DNA of 64,000 bases from an uncultured Gammaproteobacteria bacterium (GTDB lineage: Bacteria > Pseudomonadota > Gammaproteobacteria > PS1 > Pseudothioglobaceae). Below, one piece after another: positions 28,681-37,664 of this stretch. The notes under the pieces were generated by a model. It was not told the origin of the DNA and made no database searches. It was given only the letters and a program-made list of their open reading frames with translations. The position numbers were made by a program, and so were the translations under genes. The stretch lies in assembly GCA_902509905.1 (NCBI GenBank), contig CABWZI010000004.1, positions 1-64,000 of the forward strand, given 5' to 3'. Every line of letters starts with the position of its first letter. Within the stretch, counting starts at the first letter, position 1.

Positions 28681-29855
28681 TAATTTGCCTCAATCCAAAC
28701 GCCTAACTTCTCTCTCTCCTGGTCAGTCATGTTTGTAGTGTTAACTATTGGCATTGCTTTAGATAAAACTGCCTGCTTATATATTTGATCTTTATGCGTC
28801 ATAATTTTTTCGATGGTGTCAAGCATAATGCCTTTTGGAGCAATCGCAAAAGCTTTGTTTGAAGGCTCTTCCGCGTGACAACTAACGCAATGTTTTTCAA
28901 TAATCATTTGAGCTTCAGCAATAGTAACTTCGCCTTTATTCTGAACCTGAACTTTGCTTTGTGATGGAGCCAGTACATAGATTAAAGCTAACGTTGATAA
29001 TGCAATAACAGCGATTAGGCTATTCTTTGCTTTACCAACCCCCCTTAAATTAAAGTAATGACGAACCATGACTAAAATTCCAATGACTGCAATTAATACG
29101 AGCCAGCCATATTCTCCGCTATATATAGTAGGATAGTGCCCACTGATCATCATAAATAGCACTGGCAAGGTGAAGTAATTGTTGTGTCGAGAGCGAATAT
29201 AGCCTGTTTTTCCGAGTTCCAAACTAACCTCTGTGGAGTTTTCACAAGCCTCAACAAGCTTTTTCTGCACCGGGATAATTACAAAGAAAACATTGGCAAC
29301 CATAACCGTTCCAACCATAGCGCCAATTTGCATATAGACAGCCCTAGGATTGAAAATGTTGCTGTAGAAAAACGCAAAACATGAAACGACTATAAATATA
29401 ATTGCAATAAATACTGCTGATTTATTAACCAATTTTGACTTACATAAAAGGTCATATATCAGCCAGAAAAGTATTAATCCTAATAAGCTTAAACCAACAC
29501 CATAAATTGCAGATATTGAGCTATTCGTAGCTAATAAATAGGTGCTCGCATTAAAATAATATACAACCGAGAGGAGCGATATTCCTGACAGCCAGGTCAC
29601 ATATGCCTCCCACTTAAACCAGTGCAATGGCTCTGGTAGAGTTTGAGGGTATTTCTTATATTTCTCTAGATGATAAAAACCGCCTCCATGAACTGCCCAT
29701 AGGTTACCTGCAATTTCATCTCTGTTATTTAATCGATCAAGCTTGTTTTCGAGCCAGTTAAAATAAAATGATGCTCCAATCCAAGCAATTCCAGCAATGA
29801 CATGGAGCAGCTTTAATGCCAAATTTAGCCAGTCAAGTAAGTATATTTGCATCAT
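28680..29855 (-). CDS. puuD: Membrane-bound urate oxidase PuuD with cytochrome c domain
   Basis: Oxidises urate to 5-hydroxyisourate using the respiratory chain rather than free oxygen, as established for PuuD proteins. The 391 residues include about eight or nine transmembrane helices (residues 1-295) and a C-terminal periplasmic cytochrome c domain with the heme motif CVSCH at 323-327. The N-terminal LLHVIAGIAWIGASFYFNWLENKLDR is typical. It overlaps the AllA gene by 4 bases. No soluble uricase or FAD-dependent HpxO is encoded nearby, so this is the sole urate-oxidising candidate here. Confidence 0.92.
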   Translation of the reverse strand: MMQIYLLDWLNLALKLLHVIAGIAWIGASFYFNWLENKLDRLNNRDEIAGNLWAVHGGGFYHLEKYKKYPQTLPEPLHWFKWEAYVTWLSGISLLSVVYYFNASTYLLATNSSISAIYGVGLSLLGLILFWLIYDLLCKSKLVNKSAVFIAIIFIVVSCFAFFYSNIFNPRAVYMQIGAMVGTVMVANVFFVIIPVQKKLVEACENSTEVSLELGKTGYIRSRHNNYFTLPVLFMMISGHYPTIYSGEYGWLVLIAVIGILVMVRHYFNLRGVGKAKNSLIAVIALSTLALIYVLAPSQSKVQVQNKGEVTIAEAQMIIEKHCVSCHAEEPSNKAFAIAPKGIMLDTIEKIMTHKDQIYKQAVLSKAMPIVNTTNMTDQEREKLGVWIEAN

Positions 29856-30373
29856 AAGCCTAACTCCAAAACCACTTTAATGTCACCTAAAGAAACCTCT
29901 TCACACTGCTCAATCGTATCGAGCTCTTCATTATATTTTCTGTCTATGACAATAAATTGTGAATTGTCATTCATACTGATAAGAGGAAAATGCCAAACAC
30001 CCCGTGAATAACTTATCCCTTGATCACCGTTAGTTATAAAAGCTTTAAGTTTTTCAATTGATGGCTTCTCTGCAGGAGGCGCTACTACCACTAAAAATGG
30101 TGATGAATGCCTTGGTATAAAGGTTTGACTGAAAAAAGGATGCTTCTCTAACATTGAGATATGAAGAGGAAATTGTCTGCTTTTAGCTACAAAGATATGA
30201 ACACTTGTATGACCTTGCTCTTCATTTGTATCCAATAAAGCAACATCAGAGTATTTACTAGCAAAGCCATTATTGATTGTTTTTGATTCTTTATTATGGA
30301 TGGATACAACCTCACCAAAATCAGCAAAATTGTATTCAGTCAACTTTTCAGGAATAAGTGTAATATTTTTCAT
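29852..30373 (-). CDS. allA: Ureidoglycolate lyase
   Basis: Splits ureidoglycolate into glyoxylate and urea. The 173-residue AllA-family cupin carries HISMLEKHPFFSQTFIPRHSSPFLVVVAP and GVWHFPLI, both family hallmarks. It lies 2 bp after allantoicase. The operon therefore ends purine carbon as glyoxylate and releases urea. No ureidoglycolate amidohydrolase is seen. Confidence 0.92.
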   Translation of the reverse strand: MKNITLIPEKLTEYNFADFGEVVSIHNKESKTINNGFASKYSDVALLDTNEEQGHTSVHIFVAKSRQFPLHISMLEKHPFFSQTFIPRHSSPFLVVVAPPAEKPSIEKLKAFITNGDQGISYSRGVWHFPLISMNDNSQFIVIDRKYNEELDTIEQCEEVSLGDIKVVLELGL

Positions 30374-30375
30374 AT

Positions 30376-31374
30376 CTAAATAAATTTACCAATAAACTTC
30401 AAACGAGCAATCCCGCCATCAGGATAAATATCAATTCGAACATGGCTAAAGGGCTCATTATGCAATATGTCGTTTTTTTCAAAAGTGTGGATTTGATTCA
30501 TGCCCAGTTTTTGTTGGTCTAACAGTTTTTTCCAAGACATACTGTCTTCTAGAATGACCGATTCCTCTACATCAGAAATATGTGCAGTAGAAATAGAGAA
30601 TTTATGGGGAAAGTTACCCTTGAAATGTTTTGTATCTACAATGATTTTATCAACCTGAGCAGGCTTTGAGAGCGCTAGAACTCCCCAATCATTTCCCGGT
30701 TCTCTTCTTCTTCTAGTTTCCCAGCCATCAGCCATACTCAATGGCTCATGCTTCTCTAATATATTACTCAATCTGCCAAAATGCTCATCATTTGCGTAAA
30801 TAGCTCTAGCACCATTCTCTTTAGAAAGAACATTAACACCATCAAAACTAGGATCTCTTTTTTCTTCCCAAAATTCACCATAAGCCCTAAACCTGGCAAT
30901 ACCTCCATCTGGGTGAAGTGTAATTTTTAAATGTGTAATTGGATTATTCACAGGGCATTCAAAACGATTGTGCGAGTCCCCCATAATTTCTTTTTTGCCA
31001 AGAAGATCAAACCATTCTGAAACTGCACTACCGTCAACAACTAAATCGTCTGTCGTGCCTCCAGGGACTGAGCAGCCCTGAATTGAGATGCCAGGAGCAA
31101 AATTTCCAGTAAAGTGGGTTGTATCGATATTAAAACTATGGATAGATGCTTTCTTACCTAAACGAATAAAGCAAAAATCATTCTTTCCATCTCTTCTGCG
31201 TCGGCTCTCCCATCCATCCATCCATTTTCCATTGTCATCATATTTACCTTCAACCCAGACTGGATTACTAGATTGAAGCATTCGAGAAGAGTCAGCAAAG
31301 AACTCATCACTACAATAAATTACCTTAGTTCCATTATCAGAACAAGCAACATCAATGAGCTTATTGTTTTCCAT
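30376..31374 (-). CDS. alc: Allantoicase
   Basis: Hydrolyses allantoate to ureidoglycolate and urea. The 332 residues are built from two homologous jelly-roll halves, with the repeated motifs GWESRRRRDGKNDFCFIRLG (near 55) and GWETRRRREPGNDWGVLALS (near 215), and HPDGGIARFRAYGEFW / YPDGGIARLKFIGKF at the ends of each half. The start overlaps the OHCU decarboxylase end by 14 bases. Confidence 0.95.
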   Translation of the reverse strand: MENNKLIDVACSDNGTKVIYCSDEFFADSSRMLQSSNPVWVEGKYDDNGKWMDGWESRRRRDGKNDFCFIRLGKKASIHSFNIDTTHFTGNFAPGISIQGCSVPGGTTDDLVVDGSAVSEWFDLLGKKEIMGDSHNRFECPVNNPITHLKITLHPDGGIARFRAYGEFWEEKRDPSFDGVNVLSKENGARAIYANDEHFGRLSNILEKHEPLSMADGWETRRRREPGNDWGVLALSKPAQVDKIIVDTKHFKGNFPHKFSISTAHISDVEESVILEDSMSWKKLLDQQKLGMNQIHTFEKNDILHNEPFSHVRIDIYPDGGIARLKFIGKFI

Positions 31375-31885
31375 AAATCTCCTTAATTCTAAGCCAGGCT
31401 ATCTTGTTAATTTGTTCCAAAGCATTAGCTCTTTCTTCCTCTTTAGAATTATTTTTCCGCATCATAAAGCTTGAAATAATTTCTGATTTATTTTTCTCTT
31501 TTACAGCCATTATGAATGGAAAGCTAAACTTTGAAAAATACTCTTCATTAAGCTTTTCAAAAAGCTTAATTTCGTCATCAGTACAATCATTTAATCCTGC
31601 TGATTTTTGTTCAGTTGTTGAGAAATCTGTTAACTCATTATTTTGAGCCTTTTTTCCCGCCAACATTGGATGAGCAGTAATTAAATTATTTTGCATATCA
31701 GTATCTGATGCAAGCATAATTTCACAAAGTAATTTGTGGAATGTTTCTAAGTTGTCGTACTTTTCATCTGTTATTACCTTCTCTATAGATTGCTCTACAA
31801 ACCATGGCGAGTGTTCATATAAATTTTTAAAAACATCTAAAAACTTATCTGTCGATTGTTTTGCTAATTCATGAGGTAACTTCAT
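31361..31885 (-). CDS. uraD: OHCU decarboxylase
   Basis: Converts 2-oxo-4-hydroxy-4-carboxy-5-ureidoimidazoline to S-allantoin. The 174-residue all-helical protein has the catalytic His72 in AHPMLAGK and the SxxEQKSAGL motif. It lies 10 bp after PuuE. Encoded with uraH, puuD and puuE, it completes a cofactor-independent urate-to-allantoate path. Confidence 0.93.
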   Translation of the reverse strand: MKLPHELAKQSTDKFLDVFKNLYEHSPWFVEQSIEKVITDEKYDNLETFHKLLCEIMLASDTDMQNNLITAHPMLAGKKAQNNELTDFSTTEQKSAGLNDCTDDEIKLFEKLNEEYFSKFSFPFIMAVKEKNKSEIISSFMMRKNNSKEEERANALEQINKIAWLRIKEIYGKQ

Positions 31886-31895
31886 ATCTTTAAAT

Positions 31896-32822
31896 CTAAA
31901 AATTCTTATACCAATGATCTGCTATCTCCCTTCTAGAGCAGAACCAAACATCATTAAAAGTTGATACATATTCAAGAAATTTTCTCATAGCCATAATCCT
32001 GCCAGGTCTTCCTAAAATTCGAGCATGCATGCCCACTGACATCATTTTTGGGGCTACCTCTCCCTCTAGATACAAGGCATCAAAACTGTCCTTGAGATAA
32101 TTAAAAAATTGGTCTCCCGAATTAAATCCTTGTGGGGATGCAAAGCGCATGTCATTGACATCTAAAGTGTAAGGAATAACAAGGTGCTTTTTATCAGTCT
32201 CAAAATCATTAGCCCAATAAGGCAAATCATCATCGTATGCATCACTGTCATATAAAAAGCCGCCCTCTTCAATAACGAGTTTTCTGGTATTTGGACTGTT
32301 TCTTCCGGTATACCACCCCTCAGGTCGCTTACCTAAAAATTCTGTCATGATTGCTATGCAGTCTTGCATATGTTCACGTTCAACACTTTCTTCAACAAAT
32401 TGATAATCTATCCATCTAAAGCCATGGGCACAAATATCATAATCATGCTCAGCAAGATAATCAGCTAGCTCTCTATTTCTGGCAATCGCAAGTCCGACAG
32501 CAAAAATAGTAATTGGAATATCAAATTCCTTGAAAAGCCTAAGTATTCTCCAAACCCCAACCCTAGAACCATATTCGTAGATTGACTCCATACTCATATG
32601 TCTTGCACCTTCATATGCCTTAGCACCAATTATTTCAGAAAGAAATGTTTCAGAAGCATGGTCTCCATGAAGAATAGAGTTCTCCCCACCTTCCTCGTAA
32701 TTCAAAACAAATTGAACTGCAACCCTTGCTTTGTTTGGCCAGTTTGGATGAACTGAGTCTTTTCCATAACCAGTCATATTGCGAGGATAGCTACTTAAAC
32801 TTTGGGAGACTTTCTTATTCAT
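31896..32822 (-). CDS. puuE: Allantoinase PuuE (polysaccharide-deacetylase fold)
   Basis: Hydrolyses allantoin to allantoate. It belongs to the metal-independent PuuE type with a polysaccharide-deacetylase-like fold, not the amidohydrolase AllB. The 308 residues carry PRNMTGYGKDSVHPNWPN, YEEGGENSILHGD and HGFRWIDYQ, all PuuE hallmarks. It follows the GntR regulator by 5 bp. Confidence 0.94.
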   Translation of the reverse strand: MNKKVSQSLSSYPRNMTGYGKDSVHPNWPNKARVAVQFVLNYEEGGENSILHGDHASETFLSEIIGAKAYEGARHMSMESIYEYGSRVGVWRILRLFKEFDIPITIFAVGLAIARNRELADYLAEHDYDICAHGFRWIDYQFVEESVEREHMQDCIAIMTEFLGKRPEGWYTGRNSPNTRKLVIEEGGFLYDSDAYDDDLPYWANDFETDKKHLVIPYTLDVNDMRFASPQGFNSGDQFFNYLKDSFDALYLEGEVAPKMMSVGMHARILGRPGRIMAMRKFLEYVSTFNDVWFCSRREIADHWYKNF

Positions 32823-32827
32823 GATTT

Positions 32828-33526
32828 TTAGCTAAATATGTTGCTGTAACTTCTGTTTCTAATAGTTTTTTTAAAATCAAGTGACTTGACGCAGTTATCT
32901 AGATGTTTTTTAATTGATCTAGAGGCTCTATTCAAGTCATTACTTTTAATTGCCTGAATGAGATCACTATGCTCTGCATAAGAGCAAAAGCTAGATTCTG
33001 GATTCGAGTAAACTGATGCTGCAAGAGTGCTTAATGGAATTAGAGGCTTAAGGCTCTCCACTATATATTTGTTTCCACATAACTCTGCCAGAGTTAGATG
33101 AAAGTCGCATGATAGTTTTGTATGCTCATCATTTTGAGAAGTGTTGTGCAGGCGTTTCTCTTCAGAAATCAAATCATCTATTGCAGAGAGATCTAAATTT
33201 TGACTCTGGTGCTTATTAACCAGTATTGTAATGACAGCGTTTTCAATAGCCTGCCTCGCTTCATAAATCTGAGTCGTCTCTTCTTTAGTTGGGCAAGCCA
33301 CCCTGACTCCTTGGTTCTTCTTATGTTGCAGCAGGCCTGAATCAACTAGCTTATCAAATCCCTGTCTAACAACTGAGCGACTGTAGCCAAACTCTTCCTG
33401 CAAAGATATTTCTGAAAGTCTTACACCAGGCTTTAGGCGATTCTTTAGAATTGCTTCAAAAACTAGGTCAACCACCTCATCAGAATTTTTATGAATTTCA
33501 GTATTCATTAACTCAGCCTTAATCAT
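32828..33526 (-). CDS. GntR-family regulator with FCD domain
   Basis: First gene of the purine-degradation operon, 232 residues. An N-terminal winged helix (about 12-78; LSEISLQEEFGYSRSVVRQGFDKL) is followed by an all-helical FCD effector domain with the usual metal-ligand pattern (Asp in SCDFHLTLAELCGN plus later His). Starts at Met1 or Met7 are both possible. Tandem TTGT-NN-ACAA sites lie about 32-54 bp before the gene and are a natural operator for this class. The effector is unknown; allantoin or a ureide is a reasonable guess. Confidence 0.9.
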   Translation of the reverse strand: MIKAELMNTEIHKNSDEVVDLVFEAILKNRLKPGVRLSEISLQEEFGYSRSVVRQGFDKLVDSGLLQHKKNQGVRVACPTKEETTQIYEARQAIENAVITILVNKHQSQNLDLSAIDDLISEEKRLHNTSQNDEHTKLSCDFHLTLAELCGNKYIVESLKPLIPLSTLAASVYSNPESSFCSYAEHSDLIQAIKSNDLNRASRSIKKHLDNCVKSLDFKKTIRNRSYSNIFS

Positions 33527-33542
33527 TTAATCTAAAGCTTTT

Positions 33543-33580
33543 ATTATATGCCTAAATTTGTTGACAATTATTGTAAACAA
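33543..33580 (-). promoter_or_regulatory. Tandem palindromic operator and -10 of the purine operon
   Basis: TTGTTGACAA (33558-33567) and TTGTAAACAA (33571-33580) are two copies of TTGT-NN-ACAA spaced 13 bp apart, centred between the two divergent operons. On the minus strand a TATAAT (33543-33548) lies 17 bases before the regulator start. Assignment to the adjacent GntR regulator is inference. The remainder of this 317-bp gap (33527-33843) is AT-rich and holds the plus-strand promoter but no gene. Confidence 0.55.
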
Positions 33581-33674
33581 TCATTATTTATTATAAAAAT
33601 ATTACAGAAAAAAAACACCCAACTTAATTTAAGGATGCCAATTTAGAAAGATTGAAAAATATATCGATTTTTTT

Positions 33675-33703
33675 TTGACAAAGACCATTTTCAAGAATAG
33701 AAT
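33675..33703 (+). promoter_or_regulatory. Sigma70-type promoter of the nucleoside operon
   Basis: TTGACA (33675-33680), a 17-base spacer and TAGAAT (33698-33703) give a near-consensus promoter. The leader to the first start codon is about 130 bases. A perfect -35 with optimal spacing suggests strong expression unless repressed. Confidence 0.7.
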
Positions 33704-33843
33704 ATTCATAACTCGGGAATTTAATTTCTATATACTTTTAAGAACAAAACTTGAGTTAATACTAAAGATATTTTGACTGTCTTTTTTTTAATGACGGTTT
33801 TTTTCTATTAAAAATTAAGATTAATAACTAAGGAGAGTACACA

Positions 33844-34884
33844 ATGAAAAACATGAAACGTTCACATTTTAGTGGATTGCTCAAAAAAACTGGCTTAGCG
33901 GTTATTGCTTCTACGTTTCTTTTAGCAGCACCAATTGCTCAAGCTGATGGTCATGTCAAGCCAGCAGTCGTTTATGACACTGCCGGAAAAAATGACAAGT
34001 CATTCAACGAGGCTGTTTATGTAAACGGTGTAATGAAGTTTATGAATGACACTGGTATTGCGGTTACAGAATTAGAGCCAACTAACGAGGCAATGATGGA
34101 GCAAAGCCTTAAGAAGTTTGCTCAGCGTGGCTATTCACCAGTTATTGCAGTGGGATTCACTATGGCTAATGCAGTTGCAGCAGCTGCAGCTGAATATCCA
34201 GACACTCAGTTCACTATTATCGATGGTGTAGTTGATGCTCCAAATGTTCAAAACGTCATCTTTAAAGAGCATGAAGGCTCTTTCCTAGTGGGAGTTATGG
34301 CAGCTATGGCGTCAAACTCTGGGACTGTAGGTTTTGTTGGTGGAATGGATATTCCATTAATTAGTCGTTTCGAATGCGGCTACAAGCAAGGTGTTGCACA
34401 TGCTGATAGCTCTATGAATGTTCTAGCCCAGATGACAGGATCAACTCCTGCAGCTTGGGGCAACCCAACTAAGGGTGGTGAAATAACTCGTAGCCAAGTT
34501 GAAAATGGTGCTGACGTAGTTTATGCTGCTGCTGGTGGAACTGGAATCGGTGTATACCAAACAGCTGCAGATATGGGTGTGTTAGCAATTGGTGTAGACT
34601 CAAACCAGAACTACATGCAACCAGGAACTATGCTGACTTCAATGTACAAGAAAGTTGGTTTAGCTGCATATGAAAGCTTTGCTGCTGCTGTTGATGGAAC
34701 ATGGTCAGGTGGCTTTAAAGTAAATGGAGTAGCTGAAGATGGTGTTGGTGCCGCAATGGACGAGTACAACGCTGATCTGGTTTCTTCTGACATGCTTGCC
34801 GCTGTAGATGCAGCAAGAGCTGGAATTATCGATGGCTCTATTGTTGTTCATGACTACATGTCTGATAATAGCTGCCCTTTATAA
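33844..34884 (+). CDS. BMP-family ABC transporter substrate-binding protein (nucleoside operon)
   Basis: Periplasmic nucleoside receptor of the PnrA/BmpA family, 346 residues. The signal peptide is MKNMKRSHFSGLLKKTG plus a hydrophobic stretch ending AAPIAQA near residue 34. The mature protein opens KPAVVYDTAGKNDKSFNEA, and FVGGMDIPLISRFECGYKQG is the typical hinge segment. AAGGAGAG precedes the ATG. It heads an operon of nucleoside phosphorylases and deaminases, so purine and pyrimidine nucleosides are the likely ligands. A terminator-like hairpin follows the gene. Confidence 0.93.
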   Translation: MKNMKRSHFSGLLKKTGLAVIASTFLLAAPIAQADGHVKPAVVYDTAGKNDKSFNEAVYVNGVMKFMNDTGIAVTELEPTNEAMMEQSLKKFAQRGYSPVIAVGFTMANAVAAAAAEYPDTQFTIIDGVVDAPNVQNVIFKEHEGSFLVGVMAAMASNSGTVGFVGGMDIPLISRFECGYKQGVAHADSSMNVLAQMTGSTPAAWGNPTKGGEITRSQVENGADVVYAAAGGTGIGVYQTAADMGVLAIGVDSNQNYMQPGTMLTSMYKKVGLAAYESFAAAVDGTWSGGFKVNGVAEDGVGAAMDEYNADLVSSDMLAAVDAARAGIIDGSIVVHDYMSDNSCPL

Positions 34885-34904
34885 CAAGCAGTTCTTTTTA
34901 GATT

Positions 34905-34939
34905 AAAACATCCGGCTCTAGGGCCGGATGTTTTTTTTT
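34905..34939 (+). terminator. Hairpin with T-tract after nucleoside-binding protein gene
   Basis: AACATCCGGC (34907-34916) pairs with GCCGGATGTT (34923-34932), followed by nine or more T. It lies between the binding-protein gene and its ATPase, so it probably limits readthrough and raises the ratio of binding protein to membrane subunits. Confidence 0.85.
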
Positions 34940-35010
34940 AACTTTTATATATAAAAGTTTCAAATCTATATAACTATAATAAATCTATTTCTTGGTTAAA
35001 ATAAGTAGCT

Positions 35011-36567
35011 ATGACTGAGTCGAACATTGCCATTGAGCTAATCAATGTTGATAAACATTTTGGTGCTGTGCACGCTAATGACAAGGTCAATCTGAGTGTC
35101 CAAACTGGAACAATTCATGGAATTGTTGGTGAGAATGGTGCCGGTAAGTCAACGCTAATGAGTATCTTGTATGGCTTTTATCAGGCAGACTCTGGACAAA
35201 TTAAAGTTTTCAATAAAGACTTCAGAGCAATAAGTTCAAAACAATCCATTGAGGCAGGTATTGGAATGGTCCATCAACACTTTATGTTGGTAGATAACTT
35301 TACGGTCCTTGAGAATGTTGTTCTTGGGAGTGAAGGTGGCGCATTGATTTCTGAAAGCCTTGCCAATGCAAGAATTGAACTCACTAGACTTGCAAAAGAA
35401 TATGGTCTAGAGGTCGATCTAGATGTTGCTATTGAAGACCTTTCAGTGGGCATGCAACAAAGAGTAGAGATCTTAAAGGGACTTTATAAAGGCGCTAAAG
35501 TTTTAATTCTTGACGAACCCACTGGAGTGCTAACGCCTCAAGAATCAGACGAACTGTTTCGTATATTTGAGGCACTCAAAAAGCAAGGCGTAACAATTAT
35601 TTTGATTACTCATAAGCTTCGTGAAATCATGAGCATAACCGACAATGTTTCAGTAATGCGTGCTGGCAAAATGGTTGCTCACAGGGAGACAAGTAAAACC
35701 AATCCAGAAGAGCTAGCAGAACTCATGATTGGAAGAAAAGTTCTACTCAACATTAAAAAATCTAAAGCAAAGTCTGGAAGCCCTGCTCTGATTGCGAAAA
35801 ACCTTGAAATAATGAATGAACAAGGCTTAAAGAGAGTTTCAGATGTCAGTTTTGAAGCTCGCTCAGGAGAAATCTTGGGAATTGCTGGTGTGACTGGAAA
35901 TGGTCAAGGAACTCTTTTAAAAGCCTTGGCTGGAATACTTCCAATTTCAAAAGGCTCAATTGAGATAATGGGCGAAACGATTACCTCTAACAACACTTTA
36001 AATCCCGAGCAATTAAGAAACCTAGGCGTTGCCCATGTCCCTGAAGACAGACAAAGAATGGGAATGATCTCAGAATTTACTGCCAGTGAAACTGCATTAT
36101 TAGGTTATCACAATGACAAAACAATCAACCAAGGGGTTTGGCTAAAGCGTGCTTCTGTGAAAGCTAACTGCGAATCAATGATGGAAGCATTTGATGTCCG
36201 TCCAAGCAACCCCAACCTGATGTCTTCGAATTTTTCAGGTGGTAATCAGCAGAAACTTATTTTAGCTAGAGAGTTTGAGAGAGACCCAGACCTTCTCATT
36301 ATTGGCCAGCCTACCCGAGGTGTCGATATTGGTGCAATCGAGTTTATTAGAAAAAGAATTATTGAGATGAGAGATGCTGGCAAAGCGATCATTTTAATCT
36401 CAGTTGAACTAGAAGAGATAATGTCATTAAGTGACCGGATTGTTGTAATGTGTGACGGTGAAATTACAGGAACAGTAAACGGATCAGAAGCAGATGAGGC
36501 GACACTGGGAATGATGATGGCTAATGCGCTTGAATCTGAAGATTCATTAAAGGGAGCCAAAGTATGA
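35011..36567 (+). CDS. Nucleoside ABC transporter ATPase, two nucleotide-binding domains
   Basis: A duplicated ATPase of 518 residues. Domain 1 has Walker A GENGAGKST, the signature LSVGMQQR and Walker B VLILDEPTG. Domain 2 has degenerate Walker A GVTGNGQGT, signature FSGGNQQK and LLIIGQPTRG. This is the same architecture as the ATPase at 20611-22107, but the two sequences are clearly diverged, so they are not a recent duplication. Its stop overlaps the permease start by 4 bases. Confidence 0.94.
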   Translation: MTESNIAIELINVDKHFGAVHANDKVNLSVQTGTIHGIVGENGAGKSTLMSILYGFYQADSGQIKVFNKDFRAISSKQSIEAGIGMVHQHFMLVDNFTVLENVVLGSEGGALISESLANARIELTRLAKEYGLEVDLDVAIEDLSVGMQQRVEILKGLYKGAKVLILDEPTGVLTPQESDELFRIFEALKKQGVTIILITHKLREIMSITDNVSVMRAGKMVAHRETSKTNPEELAELMIGRKVLLNIKKSKAKSGSPALIAKNLEIMNEQGLKRVSDVSFEARSGEILGIAGVTGNGQGTLLKALAGILPISKGSIEIMGETITSNNTLNPEQLRNLGVAHVPEDRQRMGMISEFTASETALLGYHNDKTINQGVWLKRASVKANCESMMEAFDVRPSNPNLMSSNFSGGNQQKLILAREFERDPDLLIIGQPTRGVDIGAIEFIRKRIIEMRDAGKAIILISVELEEIMSLSDRIVVMCDGEITGTVNGSEADEATLGMMMANALESEDSLKGAKV

Positions 36568-37664
36568 CTCGTGAGAGACGCTTATCATGGATTAACGGAT
36601 TATTGTTACCCTTCCTCAATGTTTTAACCGCATTTATTGCGACGGCTATTGTATTTATTCTAATTGGTGTAGATCCTATTGAGGCAACAAAAATCTTAAT
36701 TTATGGTGCACTCGGATATGATGAGGGTTTAGGCTACACGCTTTATTATGCAACCAACTTTGTATTTACTGGTTTAGCTGTAGCGGTTGCCTTTCATGCT
36801 GGATTATTTAATATTGGTGGTGAAGGTCAGGCATATGTTGGCGGCCTAGGCACTGCTATAGTTGCGTTATACTTAAATCCTGCATTAAGTGCATGGATAG
36901 TTATCCCTCTAGCAATTTCTGGAGGGCTTCTCTTTGGCGCTCTATGGGCTATTATTCCTGCCTATTTGCAGGCTTATAGAGGAAGCCATATTGTTATAAC
37001 AACGATTATGTTCAACTTTTTAGCCTCTGCATTGATGGTTTATGTCTTAGTCAATGTTTTAAGAGAAGTTGGTGAAATGTCTCCAGAAAGTGCAGATTTT
37101 ATCAAAGCCTCTTGGCTGCCTTTTGTCCATGATGTTTTTGCTAGTTTTGGCTATAAGATTGCAAAATCACCACTTAATTTATCTATCCTTGTGGCACTAT
37201 TTTTCTCAGGATTAGTTTGGTTTTTTCTTTGGCATACTCGCTGGGGCTATGCTATTCGAGCGGTTGGAAAAAGTAACGATGCTGCTGTCTATGGTGGAAT
37301 CAACCCAAAAAAGATTATTATTGTCACCATGTGTATTTCTGGTGCTTTAGCAGGTCTGGTAGGAATCAATGAACTTATGGGCGTTCAGCACCGCCTATTC
37401 CTCAATTTTAATTATGGCTATGGTTTTGGTGGTATTGCTGTAGCTCTGATGGGTCGTAATCATCCCGTTGGAATTCTGATTGCGGCCTTTCTCTTTGGAA
37501 TCCTGTATCAAGGGGGTGCAGAGCTAGACTTTGAACTTCAGAATGTCTCTAGGGATATTGTTGTTGTTATGCAGGGACTTGTTATTCTATTTTGTGGTGG
37601 CCTTGAGTACTTGTACAGGCCAATTTTAATTCGCTTTTTAGCTCCAATTGAGGCAACAGAATGA
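36564..37664 (+). CDS. Nucleoside ABC transporter permease (first)
   Basis: Membrane subunit of 366 residues with about nine hydrophobic helices. AFHAGLFNIGGEGQAYVGGLG is the YufP/NupB-type signature. It overlaps its neighbours by 4 bases on both sides, so ATPase, permease and permease are translated as a coupled unit. Confidence 0.93.
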   Translation: MTRERRLSWINGLLLPFLNVLTAFIATAIVFILIGVDPIEATKILIYGALGYDEGLGYTLYYATNFVFTGLAVAVAFHAGLFNIGGEGQAYVGGLGTAIVALYLNPALSAWIVIPLAISGGLLFGALWAIIPAYLQAYRGSHIVITTIMFNFLASALMVYVLVNVLREVGEMSPESADFIKASWLPFVHDVFASFGYKIAKSPLNLSILVALFFSGLVWFFLWHTRWGYAIRAVGKSNDAAVYGGINPKKIIIVTMCISGALAGLVGINELMGVQHRLFLNFNYGYGFGGIAVALMGRNHPVGILIAAFLFGILYQGGAELDFELQNVSRDIVVVMQGLVILFCGGLEYLYRPILIRFLAPIEATE

